From: Lampris incognitus
Taxonomy: Eukaryota > Chordata > Actinopteri > Lampriformes > Lampridae
NCBI RefSeq assembly: GCF_029633865.1
Contig: NC_079215.1
Coordinates: 50,265,843-50,329,842 of the forward strand
Direction of reading: 5' to 3'
Length of the DNA: 64,000 nt
Shown: in pieces, positions 13,216 through 25,069 of the stretch
Layout of the letters: each line of letters begins with the position of its first letter
How positions within the stretch are numbered: position 1 is the stretch's first letter
The notes under the pieces: model-generated
The model's database searches: none
What the model saw: only the letters and a program-made list of their open reading frames with translations
Told to the model about the DNA's origin: nothing
Translations under genes and position numbers: made by a program

Positions 13216-14854
13216 AAAAAACAAAAAACGCGTACAGTCTTTACAGGCAACAAAATCCAAGAAGTGCTATCTTGAAATTGCTTTTGGTGGTGATGTTATG
13301 GGAACAGATTGGTATTTTTGATAGTATTTTTCACAATAATGTGGTTATAACATCAGCCTTAACATTTCCCATTAAGGCATTGAATCACTGAGTATGATTC
13401 ACTGAGAGTCTAACATGGGCTTTAACTGAAAATATTATGTGAAGGTGGTTACGTATTTATATTTAGATGTCGAAAGTAATTAGCATATTGAATTTTTTTA
13501 TATACATTATGTATCAGTAAAACCTTTATCGGGATTGAACTTCTGGAAAAACCTGAACACAGAATTTTACAAGAAAGAAAGTTCGAGAATGTATGGTGGA
13601 AAAACGTGCTCCTAGCTGGAGAGAATTGGAGCACACTAATATGCATAGGCTTGGTATACATAAGGGACGCCTCAGGAAAAATGAATGATTTGCCCTCCTA
13701 CCTGCAGTCAGACAGGAAGTCATTTTTCAGTTTGTTTTCATGTTAACTGAACAGCAGGCATACAACTTGTGAAAATGTGAAAAGCAAGAAAAAAATGTAC
13801 CGTTATGGTGTTCCTCATTGAAAAACAAAAGCACCTGCAGATGGAAGGTAGATCTCGTTGATTTTGGTTTCGGTCCATTTGTGTTCATGTTATTTAAAGT
13901 AACCAGGTTTGTATCAAATGCGGATCGTATAAATAAATGTTGTTGGACTCACCTTAGAACATTTGTTTTGGAGTGTTTAATTTTTCGAAATTATTTTGAG
14001 TAAAACATATTTATTAAGCTACACCTCAGCTGCTCAACCTATAGCCTAAATTGGAACATGAAAGGACACTCGAATTTATTAGGCTACCTTGCTTGCTCAT
14101 TTCCCCAGTCATATTATGCGCTTGTTCAAGAACTTATTCCAACAAAATCACAAAAAAAATCAGCCTTTGTTTATTTTGCAACAAAATCTAATCACTTGCA
14201 CTTCTTAAAGCAGTAAAGTTTTTGTGAATGTGCCTCCTAAGTCCAAGCGGGCGGGACTGCAACATTTCAACCAATAATATCATAAAATATTTCGCACAAT
14301 CCAATCAAATCCTGAATGATGAAATCATATCCCTCCCTATGTGTTGTCCAACCCTAATGTCCTTTTTTACTTGAAAAATGTTATGCAAGGAGGATATGCT
14401 CTGAACGCCTTTTCATGTCTATAATGAGGGCATCGACTCAAATTCTGTTGGAGCACCTCATGTACATTTACATTTTTGTTTAAAAAAACGACATGTTTAG
14501 AAATACTAAGTTACTTATACAAATCTTTATTCAGAGACCTTTCTTGCTGCTTTGAGTTAAAACACTTGTAAGATGTGGCTTTACTTTTCTTGTGAAAGCT
14601 CGGATGGCATGGTTCCAAACCTGAGAACTGTCACCATTTTGAACAAAACAAAACAAACAACAACAAAAAACAAGCAGCAGTGGTGAAGTTGATCATACTG
14701 GGACTTCAAACCTCACCTGAGGGGATTAGTTTATGGTATGCTCTTTAGTCAAGCAGCATTTGAAAAATGATGATGCAACAGAAGTTTCCCTTAGGGAACA
14801 GTAAATTATCACATAGCTACAGCAAGACATCATGTAGACCAACTATTCTCAATC

Positions 14855-15060
14855 AGGTCCTCGGTTACCACCAGCCCTGCTAGTTTTCTATTTTACCAGG
14901 TAGTTTGTTACATTCACCTGTTTTTCCAGTTATTCCAGCCCCCAATCAGGGAGGTTTTAGACCTGGAACAACATGTGAATATAATTGAACTACCAGGCAG
15001 AATGGGGGGGGGGGTTGTTACACCAGCACTGGGGGCACTTGGATTGGATCTAGAACCACT
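14855..15060. repeat. Dispersed repeat with fold-back character
   Basis: Contains paired motifs (CTACCAGGCAG near 14990 against TTTACCAGGTAG near 14892; CCAATCAGGGAGG) that suggest an old non-autonomous DNA element. No ORF. Family not recognised. Confidence 0.35.
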
Positions 15061-15547
15061 GATACTGACCTCAAGCCACACAAGGATTGTGACTCGTGAG
15101 CTGTTTTTTGCAGATGTTTTTACTGCAATACAACAGGAAAGAAATGGTGCAATACTTTGATTATAATGCACCCCTTCAAAATTAATACAGTAAACATGTT
15201 ACAGCTCACTCAAAAAAAACAGTTAAATTATCATTCTAAGCAATTAAAGCTTCATTTAACTGGTTTGTGGAGTGAGCTGTGAAGTGCAAGCATGGCTGGA
15301 GATTTGCTTATGACCTGTAGTAGCAAGTGAGGAAGCAAAGCTCCACTGCAAAATAAACCAACAATAAGTAACTGCCCTATGCTGCACAGACTACAAAACT
15401 TGGCATGTTTTCATTAATATTTTTGCTGTGGCCATTAAAGTGAAATTAAATGTTCACTTGAAAGCTTTATGCATTAGTAATAACTTTTAATAATGTGGTG
15501 CTGTAACATGATGGTTCTGCTTTATTTATCAGTTAGCTTCTGGGGCT

Positions 15548-15660
15548 CGGTCTGCCTGTCCACAGTCAGAGCGGGTGGCCATTTTGAGTTGCTGCAGTGA
15601 ATCCAGATGCAGACAGTGAGTGGGGGAAGGGAGGACTGCGCATTGTGCGCAGTAATGTAG
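15548..15660 (+). repeat. Intron-1 module A, copy 2
   Basis: TCTGCCTGTCCACAG then the core GGCCATTTTGAG (15577-15588), a GTGGGGGAAGGG box and CATTGTGCGCAGTAATG. It is most similar to copy 4 at 21908, which shares all four blocks in order. Confidence 0.55.
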
Positions 15661-16004
15661 GAATGCTGTGCTTAACTCTCGCTGGCAGCCACACATAATC
15701 TACATGGATTTTTGCTGCCACTGACAAATTACTCTTAGAAAATAAAATTAACAAAGCAGCCTTTTTTATTAACTGACCAAAACATTTTACAGAGAGATAA
15801 AAATTGTGTCTTACAGGAGCATGTCTGTTTTGTGCTGACAGTTAAGTAAATGAATGAGAATGCAGCTATGCCTAAATAGGACAGTTCTCCACAGCAGCAA
15901 CTAGTTGTCATTGCCGGACCATTTCATCTGCTAAATTGTATAATACAATGGCTATTAGGGCATTTTTCTACTGTGATGTGATGTACTGGTTTTAGCAAGA
16001 TAAT

Positions 16005-16030
16005 CACACACACACACACACACACACACA
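16005..16030. repeat. (CA)n microsatellite
   Basis: Short pure CA tract. Confidence 0.9.
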
Positions 16031-16334
16031 AAACTGTAAAGATGAAAGGAAATAAACTGGTAGCATTATCTTTGAGGTCATAGCCCATCAGTGTTTGCTT
16101 AACATGATTTCTAGGGCTAGTGTAATAATAACCATGGATTCATACCTTTCAGTCACCCATAGGAAATGACAGAAATAGATCCTGCAGGCAGAAACAAGTA
16201 ATTGCTTGATTTGCTGTACCTTGATAAAGCTTTTGGCTACGTGGTAATTAATCATTGATTCAAGTGATTTTCTCTTAACATCAAAAAAGTAGGCGGAGTT
16301 GTAAATGGATATCCACTTCACTGAATGCTTAGCA

Positions 16335-16430
16335 CGCTATTCACAACAGCAGCCATTTTGAGTTTCAGCAGGAACAGAAGGGGGATGGGCAAAGAACTCA
16401 CAATGCGTGACTCATACAACATGGTTTCTC
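16335..16430 (+). repeat. Intron-1 module A, copy 3
   Basis: CACAACAGCAGCCATTTTGAG (from 16342) followed by GGGGGATGGG and CTCACAATGCGTG. Same block order as the other A copies. Confidence 0.55.
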
Positions 16431-16679
16431 ATGGTTTCTGTTAAAGATACAGAAGTGAATGTTGGAAATGTTAAAATTCTAAATTATATTTACATTTACC
16501 TTTTAAAAGAATTACATTTGTTTTTTTTGTTTTTTTTCCAAATCTGCTATGTAAACAGATTAATGGCTTTATTTAACAAAACAACTTAAGTGTATTATCC
16601 CCAGTTGATAATATCTCTCCAAATTTAACATTGGATTATGTACAATAATTAGAGGCAAATGAGAGGTTTTCTCCAACTC

Positions 16680-16835
16680 CGTGCCAAGACACCCCTCTCT
16701 GAATGGTTTAGTCTGCCTTTAACAGTAAACAGACTCACTTGGACAGAGGTTGTGGGGGATGTGTCAAGCTGGTGTGACAAGCTGAGCACAACAGTACTTG
16801 ATGTCTGCAGCTAGCTAGAATCTATGTAGCTAAAG
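16680..16835 (+). repeat. Intron-1 module B, copy 2
   Basis: Anchor GAATGGTTTAGTC at 16701, TGTGGGGGATG box, GCTAGCTAG near the end. Confidence 0.55.
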
Positions 16836-16924
16836 TAAATGTCTTTCCTGCTTGTACATATTTGTAGAAAAACACTCATTGTTTTTGCTCATACGTCTGA
16901 TTTTGCGTAAACCTCTCATTTTGA

Positions 16925-17055
16925 ATGTTCCCTTCTGCCTGAATGGTTTGGTCCAAGGTTGACTGTGAGACAGGCTCCTCTAATGTGGGGGAGGGTAGCA
17001 GTTTACTTCTGTGTCAGGGTGTGTGCCCCACAGCACTTCCCGTGCCTTACATGCA
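16925..17055 (+). repeat. Intron-1 module B, copy 3
   Basis: Anchor GAATGGTTTGGTCC at 16941, then TGTGGGGGAGGG and CTGTGTCAGGGTG. The last two blocks match copy 1. Confidence 0.6.
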
Positions 17056-17324
17056 AAAATGTGTAGAAACGGCCATTCCTGTTGCTTTGAAACGTGGAGG
17101 CTACATTAAAACTCATTGCTTGGTCTTTTATCATTATCCTCTAAATTGATCTCCATTGAAAAAAAATGTTTTTGCATTACCTTTTTTAATAAATTATTTT
17201 TTTTCCAGATAAGTAAGTTCGACAGTGCTCAATGTTTTATTTTTTTAAACTATGACTTTCAGCATGATGTAGTGAGTTGCTCAGCAGGCTTCAAACGTTT
17301 TATGAAACTGATCCCTTGCATTGA

Positions 17325-17420
17325 GTCAAATGGAACAGTCTGAACTCAGCCCCTCCCCTTCCCTTTCTTCCTCTCCTGGCTCCTCAGCCATGTGCTCCCT
17401 TTGATTAGCTAGAAATTATT
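17325..17420 (+). repeat. Intron-1 module C, copy 2
   Basis: AATGGAACAG (17329) then a pyrimidine-rich tract with CTCCTGGCTCCTCAGCC. It lies 388 bp after the B3 anchor. Confidence 0.5.
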
Positions 17421-18199
17421 TCAGTGGCCTTTAATGACAGGCCAGAGCAAGTTGAATGCTACCGTCAAATGTGAAATTTTCTCCTTTTTCAAGGCAAAGT
17501 TGAGTTCTGTTCTCGTGATTATTAAAGTTATCTTTTTTTCTTTTTCTTTTTTCACCACCTATTACAGCCTCTGACCCTGGCTCGAACGCTGTTGATCTCT
17601 TAGGTGGGCTAAATTGATGCGCCATCTCAGAGTTTCTAGTGTTTTCTGTTGTAGAAGTTTGTTCATTGGTTTATTTAATGATTGGTATGGTTTCTGATGA
17701 ATCTATGCTAGATTCCTTTATTGACAGTGTTTGTTCCTGTCATAGAAGGAAAGCCGCAACTTTCAGGGAAATGTGCCGCTGGGAAGTTTGTCTTGGCAAC
17801 TTGAAAGAATGAGAAGAAATAATTTCTAAGAAGTTTGCTTTTAGCATCTGGATGGTCAGAAATTGATTTTTTTAATATATTGAGTTCTTGAGCACAAAGA
17901 AAAACAAAAGGGATTTGTTAGACTGGGGCTGGGTTACAACCAAATAATGAAAAGATAAATATGGCTTATTGAGCATGTATCATTGTTTTCCTGGTTTGTG
18001 GTGGGGAAAACACTGTGATTGGATGACTTAGTTGCTGATAATCATTACTGCTTTTTGTCTTGCATTATTCTTTTTTTTTTTTTTTTTTTGAGTAGTCACA
18101 GAGAGAAATATTTTGGCAAATGTAGTGGGCAGACCTTATTCTTTGTTTTTAAAGAGAAAAAGGCATTTGTAAAATTTGTGCTAATAGTTTTTGGTAGTA

Positions 18200-18372
18200 A
18201 AGAGAGCCCCCTGTCCTTCTACGTGAGTGGTTTAGTCCATGCTTGTCTGTGAATTTCCATAATGTGGACGAGGTGCTGAAGGGTGGGGGATGGGTGTTGG
18301 AAAGTGCTGCTGGAAAGGCTGTTCACTGCACTTCTCCTCTGCCTTCTCCTGTGCTAGCTATAGTAGGTGTTT
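18200..18372 (+). repeat. Intron-1 module B, copy 4
   Basis: Anchor GAGTGGTTTAGTCC at 18225, then GGGTGGGGGATGGGTG and a terminal GTGCTAGCTA. Confidence 0.6.
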
Positions 18373-18627
18373 GTTATATACCTAAAAACGTGGCACTTGC
18401 ATTAATTAAGTTTTAGTTGCGGTGTCATTAAGAAATGAATAGCTTTATCCCCTGAAGAAGAAAAACATCTTATTTTGTATTAATTGTTCATGTTATTCAG
18501 TGTAGTATTCTCTGCTGTGTGACAGGCTGTATTTTTGAAGTTTTAAGGCTCTGTTTTTGAAGTTATAATTTTTATCATACTTTGGTTTATTAAGACCACA
18601 CAACCTTTATAGAACAGACCCCATCAA

Positions 18628-18720
18628 AGAGCAAGATGGAATAGTCCTAACCTGCTCCTCCCCCTTTTTTTTGTTCTTGGTTTCTCCTCCCTTCTTCTTC
18701 CCAGCCATTGCTTGGACCGG
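18628..18720 (+). repeat. Intron-1 module C, copy 3
   Basis: GATGGAATAGTCC (18635) then a long pyrimidine tract ending CCCAGCCATTGC. It lies 410 bp after the B4 anchor. Confidence 0.5.
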
Positions 18721-19407
18721 CAATCAGCAAAGCAAATGGTAGGCCTCAGTCTCAGATCCTCCTGTTCAAGGCTGAATGTTTTTCTTCTACAGCATGTTTG
18801 CCATTTTTTTTTTCCTGTATTGTCCCAACCTGTGTTGTGTTATTACATCTTTAGATTTGGCTCAAGATTATGTCTTGATTCACTGAAAGAGCTAGAGCAA
18901 TACACTATGCCAAAGTTTATGTTCATTGTATCTACATTAAGAATATAACCTTGTACGCATTAATGTTAAGGAATCAGTTTTTTTTAAGCTACTGTGAACT
19001 TTTCTACTTAAAAGTTAGTGGGTCAATATCAAACAGTGCCGCATTATAACATGTACAGCACAGGCAGATAAATTATTCACCTGCAGTATTACGACCAACA
19101 CAAGGGGTGCAATTGTTCTTTCACCTGATTTTGGTTGACTATCGCATAAATGTTATATGAAACCTGAAATTCTGTAAACATGCCTCCATAACTAAGTTGT
19201 TGGCTGGGTTTTGAAAAGCGGTATCCTTCCTGCCTTGAATTTTGTCTTATGTGTTAATAGTGCAGATATTCAAAATGATCCATTTGTGATCACACTCAAG
19301 ATTCAATGAGTGCTGATGTTCACCTTTAGTCATGTAAAAATTGTATGAGTGTATTACAGTGTAGATGTTGTTTCTCTGAGGTATTCATATTTTGCTATGT
19401 TGCAACA

Positions 19408-19675
19408 TGCGTGGGTTTCCTCCGGGGGCTCCGGTTTCCTCCCTCAGTCCCAAAGACATGGAAGTTAGGTGAATCGGCCACACTAAATTGTCCTTAGGTA
19501 TGAATGTGTGTGTGTGTGTGTGTGTGTGTGTGTCTGTCTGTGTTGGCCCTGTGATGGCCTGGTGGCCTGTCCAGGGTGTCTCCCCGCCTGCTGCCCAATG
19601 ACTGCTGGAATAGGCTCCAGCATCTCTGCGACCCTGAGAGCGGGATAGGTGGTTCAGATAATGGATGGATGCAAC
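19408..19675 (+). mobile_element. tRNA-derived SINE, family 2, 3' part
   Basis: Body and tail of a fish SINE: GTGGGTTTCCTCC, a CCAAAGACATGGA block, an internal (TG)n, GATGGCCTGGTGGCCTGTCC, ATAGGCTCCAGC and a terminal (ATGG)n. The Pol III head is missing. The copy at 53083-53405 is more complete. Confidence 0.8.
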
Positions 19676-19854
19676 ATAAGTCCTATGCAGAAATGCCCTC
19701 TAAATTGGGATATATCCTACCTTGTTGCGTTGATCTCTTGTTAACTAGATTTTGTGATAAAGGGAAATCACCAATCCACCAGGTGGTTGAGTTACTAGCA
19801 TGTCCTCATGGCTCGAAATTTTAGTTGGCAAGAAACCCATTGCTATTGTCAAAG

Positions 19855-20035
19855 AAGGTTGAATCAGTTCATCTGGATACAGCGTTTAGTGACAGATACG
19901 TTTCATCACTCAACTAAGTGAAATCTTAAGTCTAAACTGACTGCAGGTATCCCCACCCTTATAAGCAATACAGCTGCATAATGACTGAAACCAATGATCA
20001 GTTTCATGAAACAGGCTTGTACTGTCTCATAAAGA
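19855..20035 (-). mobile_element. Penelope-like element, terminal repeat (inverted)
   Basis: Minus-strand copy of the terminal segment found at 31268, 32310, 32560 and 54058. Shared blocks are GTTGAATCAGTTCATCTGGA, ACGTTTCATCACTCA and CTGCAGGTATCCCCACCCTTATAA. The hammerhead-like core is degraded here (CTTAAGA in place of CTGAAGA). Confidence 0.65.
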
Positions 20036-20599
20036 ATTTACTTGACTCACTGGATTTTGCAGAATGTTACTAAATATTGTAGTCAAGTGTGTTATTGTTG
20101 AATGCTTTAAAAACAGAAACACTGTTGGTGTTATAGACACAGAGGATACCTTTCCATTCCCAGTGTAATATCGTTAGCATTTAAGCTAGTTTTGGTTCGC
20201 GCTGGTAACAACAACTGCAAAATTGTGCATAATATCAGTGTAAGGGCATTTGACTTGATGTGTTCATTTATTGTATATATGATACACGTTTATACAGTGT
20301 CAAAAACATCTTATAGTTGAAAAGTTAAAACACCACCTGGTAAGCTAGGTTATTTACAGTATTGGCTAGCCGTCTCACAAACCTTTCAAGTAACCATGGT
20401 AATGACTGGGCTCCACCAGCATTGGATCACTGGCTCACTGAAATAAATGGGTGATAACAGCCTTCTGAACCTGCTAGTAGTTTAGTAGGCCCCTACTAGC
20501 CCATATATTTGGGACAGATGTGTAATGATAATGCCTATTCAATAGTCTGATAACAGTCTATTGATAGCTATTTCTGATGTTGACCGAACTGATGACAGA

Positions 20600-20725
20600 C
20601 AATAGATAACAACAGAAACTGGGTAGATGAAACGTATGTCAATAAACGTTGTATCCAGATGAATTGATTCAACCTGCTTTGATTTTCTTACCGGGATTAT
20701 TGGGCATGCATCAAGGCACCCATCT
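20600..20725 (+). mobile_element. Penelope-like element, terminal repeat
   Basis: Plus-strand end of the same family (GATGAAACGTATGTCAATAA, CCAGATGAATTGATTCAACC, then GGGATTATTGGGCATGCAT). It faces the copy at 19855, so the two are inverted about 0.6 kb apart with no element coding sequence left between them. Confidence 0.6.
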
Positions 20726-21907
20726 TTATTGTATTGCCCTTTGCTAGAGAAGGTTAGGTTGTGCAAAGTAACAAGTTTTTCTAAGTAAGGAGCTCTCTCA
20801 ATGAAATTTAATTTGTACAAGTCAGATATCAAGCACATTTGACGATACCATTTAGATGGATTTTTTTCTTCCAGTGATTGGCTAGCTTATGACCAAAATT
20901 ATATGTAACGGGCAACTTTTCAGCATCTTGACAGCATCTTCATTGTTCAGTGAACTGCCAAAATCAACTAAACTAATCAAATTTTATCGATCCCTGAAGG
21001 GGGAAATTCTCTTTTTGCTTGTCTCAAACGGGAAACATCTGTTACAGAACAGCATCCTATGAGCGAGTAATGTTGTAGAGTGTTCCCCATGGGAGACTTC
21101 AGCAAGGTCAAGCTTACTGCTAGAGAGCCTTGAGCTTTTGGTTGAAGTACCATATGTCCTCCTACTACCTTAGCCCAAAAGCTTTGGTTTGGGAGAAGGC
21201 CACATGTAGCATTTGATAGAAATACTGCCATGTTGAGGCACTGACCAACAAGTCATGACTCTCCATTCATGTTGTAATTATGTGAAAAATGTAGAGACAA
21301 TATTTTTTTGGCGACAGCGGAAATTGTACAAGTGTCACATAATTGTCATGTCATTTGTCCTATGTCTAATCAATTCACATCATGTTTTATGTGCTCATTT
21401 AATGCAAAACCTGGCCTCTGCATGCCCAATTGAAAGGTTGCAGCTTTGAGGATTTCTCAGTCTTGAGCCAAACTCAGGGAAAGGCTGTGACTTATGTGGC
21501 TGAAAGTTAACGCTGCGGGATACCAATTACCCATATGTTTCTTTTAAACAAAAGAGTAAGTTAATTTTTATAATTTACCACTGACGTGCTGTATACAGTC
21601 TATAACATTACAATAAACAATGGACAGTACACCAATGCAGTGTAACTGCTTAATGATTAGCCTAGGAGTTGAGTTATAAGAGCTAGAAGATGACTAAAAA
21701 AGGAAAAAATCTGTAAAGTTAAAGAAAAATAAGATTAATCTTTGTTAGTGTTTAACTATATATACACCAATGTATACATATATGTATATGATATATACGT
21801 ATATATTTTTGCTTAAGCTACATGCAAATTTGTCAATACATAGGGAAAAAGGGGTGCCACTGAATCAAGATATCTGAATCCTTTACAGCTAACTTCAGGA
21901 AGCATAG

Positions 21908-22045
21908 CCTGCCTGTGCACAACAGCACCGGTAGCCATTTTGGATTTCTCCAGTAAATTCAGGCACTATTTAACCATAGGATGGGGGTGGGGGGCAGGTT
22001 GCACACTGCTGCCTAGTGTGCAATAACATTGGAATGTGAGCGCAG
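21908..22045 (+). repeat. Intron-1 module A, copy 4
   Basis: GCCTGCCTGTGCACAACAG, core GCCATTTTGG (21934), GGGGGTGGGG box, then GTGTGCAATAACATTGGAAT. It aligns block by block with copy 2. Another shared segment (CACAGTAGGTGACTCG near 22141, CATAGCAGGTCACTCG near 23747) suggests further old duplication nearby. Confidence 0.55.
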
Positions 22046-22049
22046 CCAG

Positions 22050-24545
22050 TGAACAAACTGTTGTGATGTAGACCACTCAAATCAGTTTCATGTTAGATTT
22101 TCTTTTAAGCTAGAGGGATGAGTATCCTGACTTGCTCGTTCACAGTAGGTGACTCGATTGCATGTTGAAGTGCTCACACAGGAGGCATGGCTAACAGAAT
22201 GTCATATGTAATGATCTTGGTTTGTTCCCACTTTATATGAAGTGTAAAGTGAGTGTTCGTCAGACTGCACAACAGACCTAAAATTTTAGACTCATTTGAC
22301 AGCCTATGAGGTTGTTGAACATATCCATAGTAAATCAAACAGGTAACAACGCTTTATATGTATTCTTGTCTGTCTGCTGCATTTTTGAAGGGCAGTAATG
22401 CAGAAATGATGCAGCTGTAATGCAAACTGACTTTTCAGTGTAAATCTAAAATGGGCTGCTGCTCAAACAGGGTTTAAAAGATTTATTTAGGCTACCCAAT
22501 TTAATGTCCCTTTATAGTTTGTTGTGCTATTTAGGCTACAGAGCTACATGTTTGAGTTTCCACACTGTTTGCCTTTACTATATAGCAACATAAAATCATT
22601 TAGCCTTGTATCCTATCTTGGCCGTATAAAATGTTGTCACTGTGGTAGAAGGGGACAGAAAAGATATTAACCGCTGAAATCAATAACCTGCAGGGGTGGC
22701 TTCTCAAGCTCGTGTTTAGAAATAATATGTGCGGATAAAATAAATGTCTTATTTTGTCTCCCAAGTAAATTTTTGTTAACTACTGGTGTGTTCTACAATG
22801 TAATAGTCAATGTTTTGTTTTTTTAATACATATTTCGATGCAGTGTTTGGTATATTCCATGGATCACTGTTAAATTTCAGATGTAAATATTGCAAATGGT
22901 GTGGGCAAAATATGTGATCATTGCATTTGTGAATTACCAAAACAGTTTTAGTGCTAAAACATAATAAAATAACTTCCCACAATTTGAATTTCACAAGAAA
23001 ATGTTATTAGGCCTAGATCATTTCATGTCTAGAAAAAGGCAAAGGTACTATAGTAGTTGAGTGTTACGTAGGTATATCTAAGTGCTATAGCCTACCTTTG
23101 CTTTATGATGGGTAACCTATCAATCAAATTATATCTGATAAATGCAGCTAACATTGACATTACTGATGAACTTATTGATATCAAAATCAAGATATTTCTG
23201 TTCACATTATGATTGACCATCCCAGTCAATTCTCCCCTAAAGCCTATTGACTGGTCAACTCTGTATTTTCATGCTTTTGAATAGGCTGCCCAAATTATTG
23301 CTTTTGCTGTTCTAGTGCCAACAGCTGCCACCATAGCTAATAAAGCAGTAGAGACAGGAGGCAAAGCAGTTAGTCTGGACTCACTGTGTGAAAAAAATCA
23401 GTGGGGATTGGTAAAGGCATTGACACAGAAGTGCTAGGTAGTCTGTACTTACCCAATCTTAAAACCACAGTTGTGGATTAATAGCATGTAGTAAATGTTT
23501 GTAGTTGCAATACTAACCCTTAGCTTTACAACAATGCACAGAAAATTAAGAAAATAATTTTTTTTGCCGCCCCCCCCCCCCCCCCAGATTCTGGGGTGTT
23601 TGGTGTTAAATCCGTGTTTATAAACGAATCAGCCTGAAAGTAGATTTGATCAATTGATTTAAACGAATTTTACAAGTATGAACTAGTTTACCATTGAATG
23701 CAGTGTGGCAGATTGGTTCATTCCTCTACAGCACATGGCTTTCATAGCAGGTCACTCGTGCATGTAGAAGTTTCTTTTAGCATAACTATTCACTCATAAG
23801 ATACATAAATACACATAAGATATGATGTGTAGCCCCAAAACAAGAATGTGTGCATTGTCAATTTCAAAACTACATTCGGGAAATCTTCATTTTGTATTTC
23901 CTCTGTATTGTTGCCACAGCCACAATTTGGCAGCTCTGATTCGCTGTATATGTGACCAATAGGGAAGTGAGGGGGATGGTAGGAGAGGTTGTGAAATACT
24001 GCTTTGTTGACCGAGGTATTTTTCTATTTTCTGGAGCCAGACCAAGTATTACTAAAATCCTAACGCTAATCAGCAAGTAGAGGCTAGGATATCTAGTCAT
24101 AACAGATTGAAGCTGCCTTTAGGAATATGTAAAAAGATTGTTTTGCACACTGAGCTGCAGCTTGAGTTTGTCATTCAGGGCAAACATGGAAAAATACCAG
24201 AGAATGTTTTTGAAGAGAAAATGGCTTGAATTGAAAAGGATCTCTGATTTAAATCTGTGGTGAAAAGGGGACTGTTGTGGAACAGACTAGATTTGTATGC
24301 AGACTTTACTGTAGAAAAAGAACCTTCCAGAACAGAACAAACAAGAGAACCCTAGAGCTTCATAGTGACCTCTAGTGTTGCCCTTGAAGCTCTGCAGTTA
24401 TATCTTTCCTATGCAATGCGCATAGACCATAACAGGTAGAAGGCAGTGCTGTTAACTCCCCTGAGTATCACTTTGATTTTATACCTCCTTTTACTTTTTA
24501 TCAGGCTATTGGATTAAATCTTCCTGCTTCTTCTCCCTCCCCAGG
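22050..24545 (+). other. atf7ip intron 1, distal part
   Basis: AT-rich intron sequence with a C-run at 23571-23586. No exon or mobile element recognised. It ends in a polypyrimidine tract and AG immediately before the first coding exon. Confidence 0.5.
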
Positions 24546-25069
24546 TAAAAATGGAAGTGGCAGTAGCAGAGGAGAAAAGGAAGATTTTCCGTGCAAGGAA
24601 AACTATGAAGATTAGCGATCGGCAGCAACTGGAGACTCTTCACAATACTTTGCTGACAGGAAATCCACCCATTTCCAATCCGTCTCCCCCTCCATTAGTG
24701 AATGGCACACACAAAGAGGACGGTCGAAAAACCGTCGACAAAGAGCAAAATGAAGCCATGGACTCAAACTCCTCTCACGCTCCATCACCTGTCTCCCTAG
24801 CTTCCCAAGGCTCTCCCATTCCTTCCCTGTCCTTAAATCTGTCCCCTTCCCCTTCTGCCTCACAAAGTCCAAAAGCCAATGAGGAAAATCCTTCCACATC
24901 ACCATTCCACTCATTAAACTTTGACCTAAAAAAGATGGAGGAGGGCAAGAAAGAGTCTTTGTCATCCCCATCCAATGATGGCCCGGTGTCGGTTTCAACA
25001 GAGCCCAAGGAAGGACAGGATAAAGGCAAGGAGCAGACCACAGGGAAAGTCAAGGCAGAAAAGAAAGAG
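24546..25069 (+). CDS. atf7ip: atf7ip coding exon 1
   Basis: Acceptor CCCCAG then five bases and ATG at 24551 (A at -3, G at +4, a good Kozak context). It encodes 173 residues: a basic N-terminal motif conserved in ATF7IP, then a low-complexity Ser/Pro-rich linker. It ends at phase 0 before GTAATG. Confidence 0.92.

Noticed and set aside
24612..24998. Antisense frames over coding exons 1 and 2
   Set aside because: Shadows of the atf7ip reading frame; exon structure and homology fix the plus strand.
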